A stretch of DNA of 41,412 bases from Roseateles_C aquae (GCF_032337115.1 NZ_JAVXZY010000015.1:1-41412), one strand, 5' to 3'. Shown: positions 24,034 to 33,522, counted from the stretch's first letter. Numbers and translations are program-made. Notes: a model not told the origin generated them from the letters alone.

Positions 24034-24224
24034 GGTGTCTGGCTCGGGGCAGGCCCAGAGAGCGGGTAGCGGAGTGAGCTGGGCAGGGCACCTGGAGGGC
24101 ATGGGCTCGCTGCGCGCCGGCGCTCAGGCACTTGTTTCATCAGCCCGCATTTTTAGGCCCGCTGCCGCCAGCGGCCAGCAATTTCGCTACTCAAAATCGC
24201 GGTTCTGAATAAGGGCGGCTGATC

Positions 24225-24241
24225 GCCCGGCGCAGCCGGGC
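24225..24241 (-). terminator. Stem-loop after the diguanylate cyclase gene
   Basis: GCCCGGC-TGC-GCCGGGC, a perfect 7-base GC stem, lies four bases past the gene's stop. There is no T run, so it may serve as an RNA 3'-end protector or a weak terminator rather than a classic intrinsic terminator. Confidence 0.4.
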
Positions 24242-24245
24242 CGGT

Positions 24246-25427
24246 TCAGTCCTCGACGCCGGGCTCCGCGTACAGCCGGCCGCTGCCGCTGCGCTTGGCC
24301 TCGTAAAGCGCCGCCTCGGCGCGGCGCAGCAGGTCTTCGATATTGCGGTCGCCATGGCGCAGCTTGGCCCAGCCGGCGCTGAAATCGAGGGCGAAGCCGA
24401 GCTCCTTCGGGGCACGGTCGGCCAGCGCGCTGCGCAGCCGGGCGTCCAGGGCCTGCGGGCCCTGGCCATCGCTGCGTGCCAGCAGCACGGCGAACTCCTC
24501 GCCGCCGACGCGGCCGACGACATCGCCGATCCGCTGCACCTGAGTCAGGCAGGCGGCAAACAGCGCCAGCGCCTGATCGCCTGCGACCTGGCCGTGCTGC
24601 TCGTTGACGGCTTTCAAGCCATGCAGGTCCAGCATCATCAGGGCCAACGGTTCGTCGTAGCGGCGTGCCATCGACATCATCTCGGCGGCGCGGCCGACCA
24701 GCGCGCGGCGATTGGCCAGGCCGGTCAACGCATCAGTCTGTGACATGCGCTGCAGCGCCGCCTCGGTTTCGCCGCGCCAGGCCACCAGCACCGCCAGCAT
24801 GCTGATCATCACCGCGATATGGGCCAGCACCAGGGCGCTGATGTTGACCGGGTGCGGGCTGGCCAGCGTCGGGTAGCTGGCTGGATCGAGCGCGCCGACG
24901 GCACCGCGCCACAGCGTGGCCAGCGCCAGCGCCGCCATGCTGACGAGCAGCAGCAGGCGCCAGCGTTGGCTCTCGGCTTGAGCCAGCGGCGCACCGCCGC
25001 CTGGGGGCAGCCCGCAGGCCAGCGCCAGCAGCGCCAATTGCAGGCCCAGGCCGGCGTTGGCCAGGCCGACGCGAATGGGGTAGTTGTCAGCGGCCAGCAG
25101 ATAGCCCAGCGGCAGCAGTAACGGCAGCGCCGGCATCAGCCAGCGGCCGGGCCGCTCGCCCAGCCAGGTGCGCAGCGCCCACCACAGCGCCGACAGGCCG
25201 CCGCTGAGCAGGCCCAGGGCCAGCGCGGCCAGCCAGGGCTCCAGCAGCGAACCGGCCAGCGGCGAAAGCAGCAGCGCCAGCCAGCCGGCGGCCTGCAAGG
25301 CGGTGGCGCCCTGGGCGCAACGCGCCGCGCGGCTGACTTTCCAGCCCATCAAGACCGGCAGCACCAGGGCCAAGACCAGCACCTGGATCAGCAAGAGGCT
25401 CAGCAGCGTCGGGATGTCAAAGCGCAT
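24246..25427 (-). CDS. Membrane diguanylate cyclase (GGDEF)
   Basis: A 393-residue protein. Residues 1-215 hold about seven to eight hydrophobic helices, a 7TM-like sensor. The GGDEF domain (about 228-390) opens with MSQTDALTGLANRRAL and has the intact active site GGEEF at 308-312. The inhibitory I-site RIGD (299-302) lies five residues before it, so both synthesis of cyclic di-GMP and product inhibition should work. There is no EAL or HD-GYP domain. The membrane part may sense a small molecule or redox state. It stands as a single gene between the glycosyltransferase operon and amn. Confidence 0.92.
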   Translation of the reverse strand: MRFDIPTLLSLLLIQVLVLALVLPVLMGWKVSRAARCAQGATALQAAGWLALLLSPLAGSLLEPWLAALALGLLSGGLSALWWALRTWLGERPGRWLMPALPLLLPLGYLLAADNYPIRVGLANAGLGLQLALLALACGLPPGGGAPLAQAESQRWRLLLLVSMAALALATLWRGAVGALDPASYPTLASPHPVNISALVLAHIAVMISMLAVLVAWRGETEAALQRMSQTDALTGLANRRALVGRAAEMMSMARRYDEPLALMMLDLHGLKAVNEQHGQVAGDQALALFAACLTQVQRIGDVVGRVGGEEFAVLLARSDGQGPQALDARLRSALADRAPKELGFALDFSAGWAKLRHGDRNIEDLLRRAEAALYEAKRSGSGRLYAEPGVED

Positions 25428-25475
25428 CGGCGGTCGTTGAAGATGGGTCTGGCCGATTGTGGTGTGTTTTGGCCC

Positions 25476-27038
25476 TTACTGGAACGCCACTTCGGCAAAA
25501 CTGCGCAGCTTGCGGCTGTGCAGCTGGCCGGCGGCGGCGCGGCGCAGATGCTCGATGGCCCGCAGCCCGATGCGCAGATGCTGGTCGACCCGCTCGCGGT
25601 AGAACTGATTGGCCATGCCGGGCAGCTTGATCTCGCCGTGCAGCGGCTTGTCGCTGACGCACAGCAGCGTGCCGTAGGGCACCCGGAAGCGGAAGCCGTT
25701 GGCGGCGATGGTGGCGCTCTCCATGTCCAGCGCGATGGCGCGGCTCTGGCTGAAACGGCGTTCCGGCCCGCCGTGGGGCAGCAGCTCCCAGTTGCGGTTG
25801 TCGGTCGAGGCCACGGTGCCGGTGCGCAGGATGCGTTTGAGCTCGAAGCCCTGCAGCTGCGTCACCTCGGCCACCGCGCGCTCCAGCGCCACCTGGATCT
25901 CGGCCAGCGGCGGGATGGGCACCCACAGCGGCAACTCTTCGTCCAGCACATGGTCCTCGCGCACATAGGCATGGGCCAGCACATAGTCGCCCAGCTGCTG
26001 GCTGTTGCGCAGGCCGGCGCAGTGGCCCAGCATCAGCCAGGCATGCGGGCGCAGCACGGCGACATGGTCGGTCATCGTCTTTGCATTGGCCGGGCCGACG
26101 CCGATATTGATCATCGTGATGCCGCTGCGGTCGCGCCGCACCAGGTGGTAGGCCGGCATCTGCGGCAGCCGGGCCAGGGCGGTGCCCAGGGCGTCCGCCT
26201 CCTCGGCGGCCAGGCCGGCGCGGCGCAGCACGCGGTTGCCGGGTTCGACGAAGGCGATGCAGTCGTCCAGCTCGCTGGGCGTGGCCGGGTCGGGCGCCGC
26301 GGCCATCAGCGTCTGGCCCAGGCGCACGAACTCGTCGATATAGAACTGGTAGTTGGTGAACAGCACGAAGTTCTGGAAATGCTCGGGCGAGCAGCCGGTG
26401 TAGTGGCGCAGCCGGTGCAGCGAGTAGTCGACCCGCGGCGCGGTGAACAGCGACAGCGGCTGGGCTTCGCCCGGGGCCAGGTCTTGCGTGCCGTTGGCGA
26501 TGCCGTCGTCCATCGCGGCGAGATCGGGCAGGTCGAAGAGATCGCGCAGCAGCCGGCGGCGTTCGGCACTCAGCTCGCCCTCGATGTGCTCATGCTCGCT
26601 GAGCGCGAAGTGCAGCGGTATCGGCTCGCTGCTGCTGCCGATCTCCAGCGCCACGCCGTGGTTTTGCAGCAGCAGGCGGAACTGTTCCAGGTAATAGGGG
26701 CCGAACAGATCGGGCCGGGTCAGCGTGGTCTCGAAGCTGCCGGGCCCGGCGACGAAACCATAGGCCAGGCGCGAATCGGCCCGTGCCACCGTCTGCGTGC
26801 GCAGCCGCACAAAGGGGTAGCAGGCGCGCACGCGGCCGGGTTCGCCGCCGGCGACGAAATCCTGCAAGGCCTGGCGCAGATGGCGCACGCCGGCGGCATA
26901 GATGGCCTGGGCCTGCAGCAGTGCGGCGGCCGGGTCCTCAAAGGCCTGCGGAGCAAAGAAGGGCGCACTGGACGGCGCACCGGCACCCTGCGGCGCGGAT
27001 GCGGAAGGGCTGGGCGGCTTGCGCGGGCTGCGTGTCAT
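25476..27038 (-). CDS. amn: AMP nucleosidase
   Basis: A 520-residue protein matching AMP nucleosidase, which splits AMP into adenine and ribose 5-phosphate. The N-terminal domain (about 50-230) includes GSFETTLTRPDLFGPYYLEQ. The C-terminal nucleoside-phosphorylase-like domain includes GVGPANAKTMTDH, HCAGLRNSQQLGDYVLA and the DMESATIAANGFRF active-site region. It is slightly longer than the E. coli enzyme (484), mainly because of a Pro/Ser/Ala-rich N-terminal tail. The ATG at 27038 is chosen because an upstream extension reads as out-of-frame coding from the kinase gene. No operon partner is evident. Confidence 0.95.
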   Translation of the reverse strand: MTRSPRKPPSPSASAPQGAGAPSSAPFFAPQAFEDPAAALLQAQAIYAAGVRHLRQALQDFVAGGEPGRVRACYPFVRLRTQTVARADSRLAYGFVAGPGSFETTLTRPDLFGPYYLEQFRLLLQNHGVALEIGSSSEPIPLHFALSEHEHIEGELSAERRRLLRDLFDLPDLAAMDDGIANGTQDLAPGEAQPLSLFTAPRVDYSLHRLRHYTGCSPEHFQNFVLFTNYQFYIDEFVRLGQTLMAAAPDPATPSELDDCIAFVEPGNRVLRRAGLAAEEADALGTALARLPQMPAYHLVRRDRSGITMINIGVGPANAKTMTDHVAVLRPHAWLMLGHCAGLRNSQQLGDYVLAHAYVREDHVLDEELPLWVPIPPLAEIQVALERAVAEVTQLQGFELKRILRTGTVASTDNRNWELLPHGGPERRFSQSRAIALDMESATIAANGFRFRVPYGTLLCVSDKPLHGEIKLPGMANQFYRERVDQHLRIGLRAIEHLRRAAAGQLHSRKLRSFAEVAFQ

Positions 27039-27162
27039 CGATAAGGCCTGTGTCAACACCAGGGGGCCGATGCGAGGGCGGCGCAGGCTGCGCCGTTCGC
27101 GGTGGCGATCAGCGGATTCTGCGTCATGGCGATGACGGCCGGTCGATGGTGACGGTGCAGGC

Positions 27163-28569
27163 TCAGGCGGCGGGGGGCAGGCCGAAACGGACATCGACCC
27201 GCAGGCCGCGCCGGCCCTCGGGCGCCGCGGGGTCGGCGTCGCCGAGTGTGAGCGTGGCGCCATGCAGCGCCGCGGCCCGCTCGACAATGGCCAGGCCCAG
27301 GCCGCTGCCGGGCTGTTCCTGGCCGGGCAGGCGGTAGAAGCGCTCGAAGACGCGGCCGCGCAATGCGGCAGGAATGCCGGGCCCCTGGTCGCTGACACTG
27401 AGTGTCAGCGCCTCGCTGCCGGACGTGATGCTCACCTGCAGCAGGCTGCCGTCCGGCGCGTACTTGATCGCGTTGTCGAGCAGGTTGTCGATCAGCGAGG
27501 CCATCGCCTCGCGGTGCAGTGGCAGCCAGGCCTGCTCGGGCGCAATCAGCTCCAGCTCGATATCGCGGCGCAGCGCCAGCTGGCTGGCCAGCACCAGGCG
27601 GTCGCGGCACAGCGTCACCAGGTCCTGCTCACGCCGCTCCAGCGCACTGGTGCCAGCCGCCGAGCGGGACAGCGAGAGCAGCTGGTGCACCGTATGGGTG
27701 GCGCGCTTGACGCCCTCGTCCAGCCGTTGGCGAGCCTCTTGCGCGCGGGCGGTGTCCGGCCGCGCCTGGCCAAGGATCTCCGCGTTCAGCTGGATCACCG
27801 CCAGCGGCGTCTTCAGCTCATGGGCAGCGTCGAGCAGGAAGTCGCGCTCGCGTTGCTGGTGCTCACGCAGCTGGCTCAGCAGGCTGTTGACGCCATCGAC
27901 CACCGGCGCCAGCTCGACGTAATCGGACGCCGGCAGCGGGGCCAGGTCTTGCGCCGGCCGCTGGGCGATCTGGCGGCCGATGCGGCGCAGCGGCCGAAAG
28001 CCGCGGCGCAGCAGCAGCCAGGCCAGGCCCATCACCAGCGGCACGCTGTAGAACAGCGGCCGGGCGTAGTAGGCCAGGCCGTTCAGGCCCAGATGCCAGT
28101 CGCCGGGCACCTCCTGCCAGCGGCGCACGCGCAGGCCCCGTTCGGCGTCGCCGAGTTCGACATAGAGCCAGACGCCGTCGCTGGCCTTTTGTGCCTGGTC
28201 GGGCGGCGGGCGGCGGCCGATGTCGGCCGAGGCAAAGCGGTGGATCAGCCGCTCGTGTTGCCAGAGTTGCAGGAGGATGGTCGGCGGGTCGTAACCCATC
28301 TGCTGCCATTCCTGGGCGCGCAGCCGCTCCAGCTCGGCCAGCACCTGCTGCAGGCGCTCGGGCTGATCGGACCACAGCCGCGCCTGCAGCCGCACATGCT
28401 CGGCCCAGACCTGGTTCCAGGCCTGGCCGTTGCGGGCCTGGACGATCTTGACGTCGTAAATCTCGCTGATGAGCATGGCCAGCCAGGCCCCGAGCACAAC
28501 GGCATAGAAGGCCAGCAGGGCGCGCCGGAACAGCGATTTGCTGGCCGCCGCCGCGCCGCTGCTGCTCAT
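27163..28569 (-). CDS. QseC/TctE-like sensor histidine kinase
   Basis: A 468-residue kinase with two membrane helices (about 14-36 and 173-189) around a 135-residue periplasmic sensor. HAMP-like linker, then the DHp helix with phosphoacceptor His250 in LLDAAHELKTPLAVIQ. The catalytic domain has the N box LIDNLLDNAIKYAP, G1 DQGPGIP and G2 GSGLGLAIV. All needed residues are intact. The ATG overlaps the stop of the response-regulator gene as ATGA. The pair is divergent from a TonB-dependent receptor gene and may control it; the signal is unknown. Confidence 0.95.
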   Translation of the reverse strand: MSSSGAAAASKSLFRRALLAFYAVVLGAWLAMLISEIYDVKIVQARNGQAWNQVWAEHVRLQARLWSDQPERLQQVLAELERLRAQEWQQMGYDPPTILLQLWQHERLIHRFASADIGRRPPPDQAQKASDGVWLYVELGDAERGLRVRRWQEVPGDWHLGLNGLAYYARPLFYSVPLVMGLAWLLLRRGFRPLRRIGRQIAQRPAQDLAPLPASDYVELAPVVDGVNSLLSQLREHQQRERDFLLDAAHELKTPLAVIQLNAEILGQARPDTARAQEARQRLDEGVKRATHTVHQLLSLSRSAAGTSALERREQDLVTLCRDRLVLASQLALRRDIELELIAPEQAWLPLHREAMASLIDNLLDNAIKYAPDGSLLQVSITSGSEALTLSVSDQGPGIPAALRGRVFERFYRLPGQEQPGSGLGLAIVERAAALHGATLTLGDADPAAPEGRRGLRVDVRFGLPPAA

Positions 28570-29228
28570 TGCCGCTCGACCAGAAAGCCGACGCCGCGCA
28601 CGGTGCGGATATAGCCATCGCCGATCTTGCGGCGCAGATTGAACATATGGACGTCCAGCGCGTGGCCTTCGCTGTGCGGCAGTGCGCGCGATTCCAGTTC
28701 GCGCCGGGTCAGCACCCGGTCGGCAAACTTCATCAGCGTCAGCAAGAGTGTGAATTCGGTCTTGGACAACGCCACCGCCTGCCCGGCCCGGCTCAGCTGC
28801 ATCCGCGCCTCGTCCAGCGTCAGATCTTTGACCGTCCAGATGCCGGCCTCGGCGGCATCGCCGGACTGACCGGCACGGCGCGTCACCGCGCGCAGCCGGG
28901 CCAGCAATTCGGCGCCGACAAAGGGCTTGACCAGATAGTCGTCGGCGCCGCTGTCCAGGCCGTGCAGGCGATCCTCGATGCTGTCGCGGGCGGTGATCAG
29001 CAGCACCGGCAGCTGGCGTCGGTCGCGGCGAATCTCGTGCAGCAACTCCATGCCATTGCCGTCGGGCAGACCCAGATCGAGCAGCAGCGCGTCAAAGGCC
29101 TGCTCGGCCAGCCAGTGGCGGGCGTCGGCGATGCGGCGTAGCCAGAGCGTCTCGTGGCCGGCGTCCTGCAGCACGGTCTGCAAAGACCGCCCTAGTACCA
29201 GATCATCCTCGAGCAGACACACTTTCAT
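28566..29228 (-). CDS. OmpR/PhoB-family response regulator
   Basis: A 220-residue regulator. The receiver domain (1-115) has the acid pocket Asp8-Asp9, phosphoacceptor Asp51 in LLLDLGLPDG, and the conserved lysine in DDYLVKPF. The winged-helix DNA-binding domain (about 130-218) has LSKTEFTLLLTLM and the recognition helix region HALDVHMFNLRRKIG, ending RTVRGVGFLV. It is QseB/TctD-like in length and layout and coupled to the downstream kinase. It starts 175 bases from the divergent receptor gene, the likely target promoter region. Confidence 0.96.
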   Translation of the reverse strand: MKVCLLEDDLVLGRSLQTVLQDAGHETLWLRRIADARHWLAEQAFDALLLDLGLPDGNGMELLHEIRRDRRQLPVLLITARDSIEDRLHGLDSGADDYLVKPFVGAELLARLRAVTRRAGQSGDAAEAGIWTVKDLTLDEARMQLSRAGQAVALSKTEFTLLLTLMKFADRVLTRRELESRALPHSEGHALDVHMFNLRRKIGDGYIRTVRGVGFLVERQ

Positions 29229-29366
29229 GGCCGCACTCTAGCCTGAGGGGCCGTGCATTCCCGCTGCTTCTCCACTGTGGCTAACCCTGATGCGGGCGAT
29301 GCAACATTGATGAAATCTTGAGCTTGGCCTGATCGCAGTTCGTCGATATTTGATACCAGTTAAAAA

Positions 29367-29383
29367 CCAGCGAGAGTCGCTGG
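29367..29383 (+). promoter_or_regulatory. Leader hairpin before the receptor gene
   Basis: CCAGCGA-GAG-TCGCTGG is a perfect 7-base stem with a 3-base loop. It ends eight bases before the AAGGAG ribosome binding site of the TonB-dependent receptor. It may stabilise the messenger end or modulate initiation, or the same dyad may be a protein-binding site for the adjacent response regulator. The role is inferred. Confidence 0.45.
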
Positions 29384-29403
29384 ACCACAACAAGGAGACG
29401 GCG

Positions 29404-32037
29404 ATGAAGCGCAATGCGATCAAGCAACTGCCCCTGTGCCTGGCCCTGGCGGCAGCGATGCCGGTGCTGGCCCAGCAGGCCGGCAGCGGCACAACGGACA
29501 AGGTCAAGAACGAATTGCCCCAGGTGCAGGTGACGGCGACCCGCAGCAGCACCGATTTGCTGAAGACCCCGGTGTCGGTCACGGCGCTGAAGGCCGACGA
29601 CCTGGTCCGCGACAACGTCAAGGAACTGCTGGACCTGAGCGCCTTGGTGCCCAATCTGCAGCTGGGCCTGTCCAATGGTGACTCCGGCGTGCTGGCTTCC
29701 ATCCGCGGCGTGACCTCGACCAACTTCACCGAGATCGGCGACCCGGCCGTCGGCATTCATATCGACGGCATCTATTCGCCGCGGCCGCAGGGTTCTCTGG
29801 CGCTGATGTTCGACCTCGACCAGGTCGAGGTGCTGCGCGGCGCCCAGGGCACGCTGTTCGGCCGCAACTCGACGGCCGGCGTCGTCAACATCATTCCTGC
29901 CAAGCCCGACTTCAAGTCCAACTATGGCTGGACCAGCGTACAGGCCGGCAACTACAACAGCCGCCAGCTGCGCTCGGCCTACAACCTGTCGTTGGGCGAC
30001 AGCTTCGCGCTGCGCGCGGCGGTGATGGTCGACAAGCGCGACAGCTACCTGAACCAGGAGCAAGATCTGCGCGACCGCGGCATCAAGAAGCCCGACGGCA
30101 CGTTCAGCCCCGATGGCAAGCCCGATACCGACCAGCGGCTGAATCGCAAGCTCGATCCGTCGGAGTACTACAACAACAGCAATGAATGGGCGGCGCGGCT
30201 CAGCGCACGCTGGGCGGTGAACCGCGATGTTGAATGGCAGCTCGGCTTTGAGTACTTCAAGAACAAGGGCGCTGGCGATATCGGCCTGAAGGACTGCGAG
30301 ATGGCCTCAGGCACCCGCTATGCCTGCGGCCCTGAGGGCCAGTGGCATGCGGTGATCAATGTGCCGGGCAAGATCGATATGTCGATCGCCACCGTGCGCA
30401 GCAACCTGAGCTGGAAACTCGGTGAGGGCACCGAGCTGGGCTACAAGCTCGCCTATGCCAAGCAGCAGCGTTACCAGCAGCACGACGACGATGGCGGCCA
30501 GAGCTATATCAATGCCGAGGTTGACCCGATGCAGGAATGGGGCAACTGGGGCCGCCAGCACGCGATCGACCAGGCCAGCTACACGCTGGACTCCAACTAC
30601 CGCTCGTGGGTCCATGAGCTGCAGCTGAAGCAAAACGGCAAGGGCTGGCGCTATGTCGCCGGGCTGTTCTCGCTGGCCGAGAAGAACCAGATCAACTTTG
30701 CGCAGGACAATCTGGTCGCCGCACCCTATGCGATGCCGCAGGGCCAGTTCTATGCCCAGCCCGATCGCCGCGTCGATTCGCAGGCGATCTTCGCTCAGGG
30801 CGATCTGCAACTGGCCGACAAGCTGACCGGCACCGCGGGCTTTCGCTACAGCCGCGACAGCCGTAGCGACAACGGCGGCATCAGCGCCGGGCTCTGGGAT
30901 GCCTCGACGCCCTGGTACTACAACGGCAAGTACACGCCACCCTGCACGCCGGGCCTGTGCACGCCGCACAACGGGACGGACCTGAGCACGGCCATGGGCC
31001 CCTTCGCCGGCCTCGGCGTCTATCCGACGCCGGTCGTCAATACGCACAGCGCCAAGTGGTCCAAGGCGACCTGGCGCCTGGGCCTGCAATACGACCTGAG
31101 CAAGACGCAGATGGTCTTCAGCTCGTTGGCGACCGGTTACCGTCCCGGCGGTTTCGGCGACAAGTTCGACACCTGCGGCGGCGGCGAATGCACCGACGGC
31201 AGCAAGCAGAAGTTCAGCTTCCTCGAATACGGCCCGGAGTCGACGACCAATTTCGAGCTCGGCTACAAGGGCCGGCATTACGACAACAAGCTGGACTTCA
31301 GCGCCACCTACTTCAAGACCAAATACAAGGACATGCACGTCACCGGCATGAACGCCGTTGGTGTGAAGAAGCTGCGCCCGGGCGAGACCTGCCCCGACTG
31401 GAACCCGGCCTGCGACATCGTCACCGCTTGGAAGACCGAGAACATCGGCAATGCCGACATCCAGGGCCTGGAGCTGGAGTTCAAGGTCTTGCCCTGGCAG
31501 GGTGGCACCTTCTCGGGTTACGCCTCCTGGCTGGACACCAAGGTGGCGTCCTACCCGACCTATGACGACAACTGGATCTGTGGCTTCCGCGAGGAGTTTG
31601 GCGCGCCCAAGTGTGCCGACATCTACCTGGGCACCGATCCTGCCAAGCGTGGCCGCGCCATTCTCGATGTGACCGGCCACCAACTTCCCTATGCGCCCAA
31701 GTACTCGTTTGCGCTGAACTATGGCCATGACTTTGCTCTGGGCAATGGCATGACGCTGTCGCCTAACATCGGCATGCGCTGGCAGAGCAAGATGTACTTC
31801 AGCGTGCGCAATCTCGACAACCCGGTGATCGGCGACTATCAAAAGGCCTACACCAATTGGAACGCCTCGGTGAAATTGGCTGCCGCCGATGGCAAGTGGG
31901 ATGTCGAGCTGTGGGGCACCAATCTGAGCAACAACATCGTCAAGAACTGGATGGGCCAGGGCCTGGCCGGCGGCTATACCTTCAACAGCTATAACCCGCC
32001 GCGGATGGTGGGGCTGCGTGCGACGTTGAACTACTGA
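29404..32037 (+). CDS. TonB-dependent outer-membrane receptor
   Basis: An 877-residue receptor with a signal peptide (1-23, ending VLAQ), a TonB-box-like LPQVQVTATR, a plug domain (about 40-165) containing PVSVTAL, VPNLQLGL, SIRGVTS and LRGAQGTLFGRNSTAGVVNI, and a beta-barrel to a C-terminal aromatic residue in MVGLRATLNY. The barrel carries five closely spaced cysteine pairs (for example CTPGLC, CGGGEC, CPDWNPAC), probably disulfides in outside loops. There is no siderophore-gene neighbour. The downstream acyltransferase and lactonase genes point to import of a carbohydrate-like or aromatic ligand, by inference. AAGGAG precedes the ATG at 29404. Confidence 0.95.
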   Translation: MKRNAIKQLPLCLALAAAMPVLAQQAGSGTTDKVKNELPQVQVTATRSSTDLLKTPVSVTALKADDLVRDNVKELLDLSALVPNLQLGLSNGDSGVLASIRGVTSTNFTEIGDPAVGIHIDGIYSPRPQGSLALMFDLDQVEVLRGAQGTLFGRNSTAGVVNIIPAKPDFKSNYGWTSVQAGNYNSRQLRSAYNLSLGDSFALRAAVMVDKRDSYLNQEQDLRDRGIKKPDGTFSPDGKPDTDQRLNRKLDPSEYYNNSNEWAARLSARWAVNRDVEWQLGFEYFKNKGAGDIGLKDCEMASGTRYACGPEGQWHAVINVPGKIDMSIATVRSNLSWKLGEGTELGYKLAYAKQQRYQQHDDDGGQSYINAEVDPMQEWGNWGRQHAIDQASYTLDSNYRSWVHELQLKQNGKGWRYVAGLFSLAEKNQINFAQDNLVAAPYAMPQGQFYAQPDRRVDSQAIFAQGDLQLADKLTGTAGFRYSRDSRSDNGGISAGLWDASTPWYYNGKYTPPCTPGLCTPHNGTDLSTAMGPFAGLGVYPTPVVNTHSAKWSKATWRLGLQYDLSKTQMVFSSLATGYRPGGFGDKFDTCGGGECTDGSKQKFSFLEYGPESTTNFELGYKGRHYDNKLDFSATYFKTKYKDMHVTGMNAVGVKKLRPGETCPDWNPACDIVTAWKTENIGNADIQGLELEFKVLPWQGGTFSGYASWLDTKVASYPTYDDNWICGFREEFGAPKCADIYLGTDPAKRGRAILDVTGHQLPYAPKYSFALNYGHDFALGNGMTLSPNIGMRWQSKMYFSVRNLDNPVIGDYQKAYTNWNASVKLAAADGKWDVELWGTNLSNNIVKNWMGQGLAGGYTFNSYNPPRMVGLRATLNY

Positions 32038-32058
32038 GCGTCACCCGCCTTGGCCTAG

Positions 32059-32095
32059 GAAGGGCATGCGCCGGTGCGCCGGTGGCATGCCCTTC
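32059..32095 (+). terminator. Strong stem-loop after the receptor gene
   Basis: GAAGGGCATGC at 32059-32069 pairs perfectly with GCATGCCCTTC at 32085-32095, and an inner CCGG/CCGG pair extends the stem. It lies 22 bases past the receptor stop and is followed by TTG rather than a long T run. It probably ends or attenuates the receptor transcript. Confidence 0.65.
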
Positions 32096-32167
32096 TTGTG
32101 CTGCTGCAGTGCCGTTGCATTTGGCGTTTTGCGCGCTACTTGTTGCTCGGTCGCTGGCGCTCGAAAC

Positions 32168-32259
32168 GCAAGCACAGAGGCACGGAGGCGCAGAGGAATT
32201 CACAGGGAGTGCCAGGATTCGAAAGGCTTTTCTCTGTGACTCAGTGCCTCCGTGCTTGC
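32168..32259. repeat. Dispersed CACAGAG-type inverted repeat, copy 2
   Basis: The left arm (32168-32197) contains GCACAGAGGCACGGAGGC followed by GCAGAGGAA. The right arm (32230-32259) is its imperfect reverse complement, including GTGCCTCCGTGCTTGC. It lies between the receptor terminator and the acyltransferase gene. It is the same repeat family as at 8368-8461, about 24 kb away. Confidence 0.65.
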
Positions 32260-32328
32260 CATTTGGCGTGTTTTGAGCATCAACAATTGACGCCAATGAG
32301 GCCTCGTTTTTTGAACTCCACTGTCCCG

Positions 32329-33522
32329 ATGAGCGATTCCCCCCGCGGCCGCAGCGCCGCCATCGACGCCTTCCGTGCGCTGACGGTGCTGGCGATGATC
32401 ACCGTCAATGAATGGCACGGCATCGCCGGCCTGCCGGCCTGGATGAAGCATTACCCGGCCGACGCCGACGCGATGAGCTTCGTCGACATGGTGTTCCCGG
32501 CCTTTCTCTTTATCGTCGGCATGTCCATCCCGCTGGCGCTGGCAGCGCGGCAGGCGCAGGGCGTGCTGCGCAGCCTCGCGCACATCGGCTGGCGGACGGC
32601 GGGCCTGCTCATCGTCGGCCTGTTCATGGTCAATGCCGAGGGTGGTTTTCTGGCCAGCGCGATGCCTCTGCCCATCGCCGCCTGGGCGCTGCTGAGCTAC
32701 CTGGCCACTTTTCTGGTCTGGGGCTCGCTGCGCGGCGGCCCGCCGCTGGCCTGGCCCTGGCGCCTGGCCGGCGGCCTGCTGTTCCTGGCGCTGGCCTGGT
32801 GCTACCGCGGCGGTGCCGATGGCAGCCTGGGCCTGCAGCCGCAGTGGTGGGGCATCCTGGGCCTGATCGGCTGGGCCTACCTGATCGGCTGCCTGGTTCA
32901 TTTGCTGGCGGCCGGGCGGCTCTGGCCGCAGCTGCTGGCGATGGGCCTGCTGCTGGCCTACTATGCCGTGGCGCGGCGCCAGCCCGAGGGGCAGGCCGGC
33001 GTGCTGGCCCTGCTGCTGGGGCAGAGCGGCCATGCGGTGCATGCCCTGCTGGTCATCGCCGGCATGCTGTGCCAGCGCCTGGTGCTTGGCGCCGCGCAGC
33101 CGCGGCGCGGCCTGCAGCAAGCACTGCTGTTCGCCCTGCTGCTGGCGCTGGTCGGCCTGGCACTGCGCCCGGCCTATGGCATCTCCAAGATCTACGCCAC
33201 GCCGAGCTGGGCTCTGTTCAGTGCTGCCGCCTGTGTGCTGCTGTTTGTCGCCTTGCAGCGCTGGATGGGGGCGGGCGAAGCAGGCGGTGCGCGGGCCCTC
33301 CAGCGTGGATTGCAGCGTGGGCTGCAGCCGTTTGCCGCCCACCCGCTGCTGGCCTACATGATTCCCTTCGTCGTCTTCCAGACCCTGGCCTTGGTCGGCC
33401 TGCAGCTGCCGGCGGCCTTGCGCCAGCCTTGGCCGGGCCTGCTTTGGGGGCCTGTCTATGCGCTGCTGGTGCTGGCCCTGGTGCGCCGGCTGGCCGCACG
33501 TGGCTGGCGCTTGCGGCTGTGA
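32329..33522 (+). CDS. DUF5009/HGSNAT-type membrane acyltransferase
   Basis: A 397-residue polytopic membrane protein with about ten helices. The N-terminal block AAIDAFRALTVLAMITVNEW and FVDMVFPAFLFIVGMSIPLA is typical of the COG4299/DUF5009 family related to heparan-alpha-glucosaminide N-acetyltransferase. The family is proposed to move acetyl groups across the membrane onto sugars. The ATG at 32329 begins right at the conserved part; an in-frame ATG at 32296 is possible, neither with a strong ribosome binding site. The stop overlaps the lactonase start as GTGA. It sits downstream of the TonB receptor and its stem-loop, so it may have its own promoter. Confidence 0.88.
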   Translation: MSDSPRGRSAAIDAFRALTVLAMITVNEWHGIAGLPAWMKHYPADADAMSFVDMVFPAFLFIVGMSIPLALAARQAQGVLRSLAHIGWRTAGLLIVGLFMVNAEGGFLASAMPLPIAAWALLSYLATFLVWGSLRGGPPLAWPWRLAGGLLFLALAWCYRGGADGSLGLQPQWWGILGLIGWAYLIGCLVHLLAAGRLWPQLLAMGLLLAYYAVARRQPEGQAGVLALLLGQSGHAVHALLVIAGMLCQRLVLGAAQPRRGLQQALLFALLLALVGLALRPAYGISKIYATPSWALFSAAACVLLFVALQRWMGAGEAGGARALQRGLQRGLQPFAAHPLLAYMIPFVVFQTLALVGLQLPAALRQPWPGLLWGPVYALLVLALVRRLAARGWRLRL

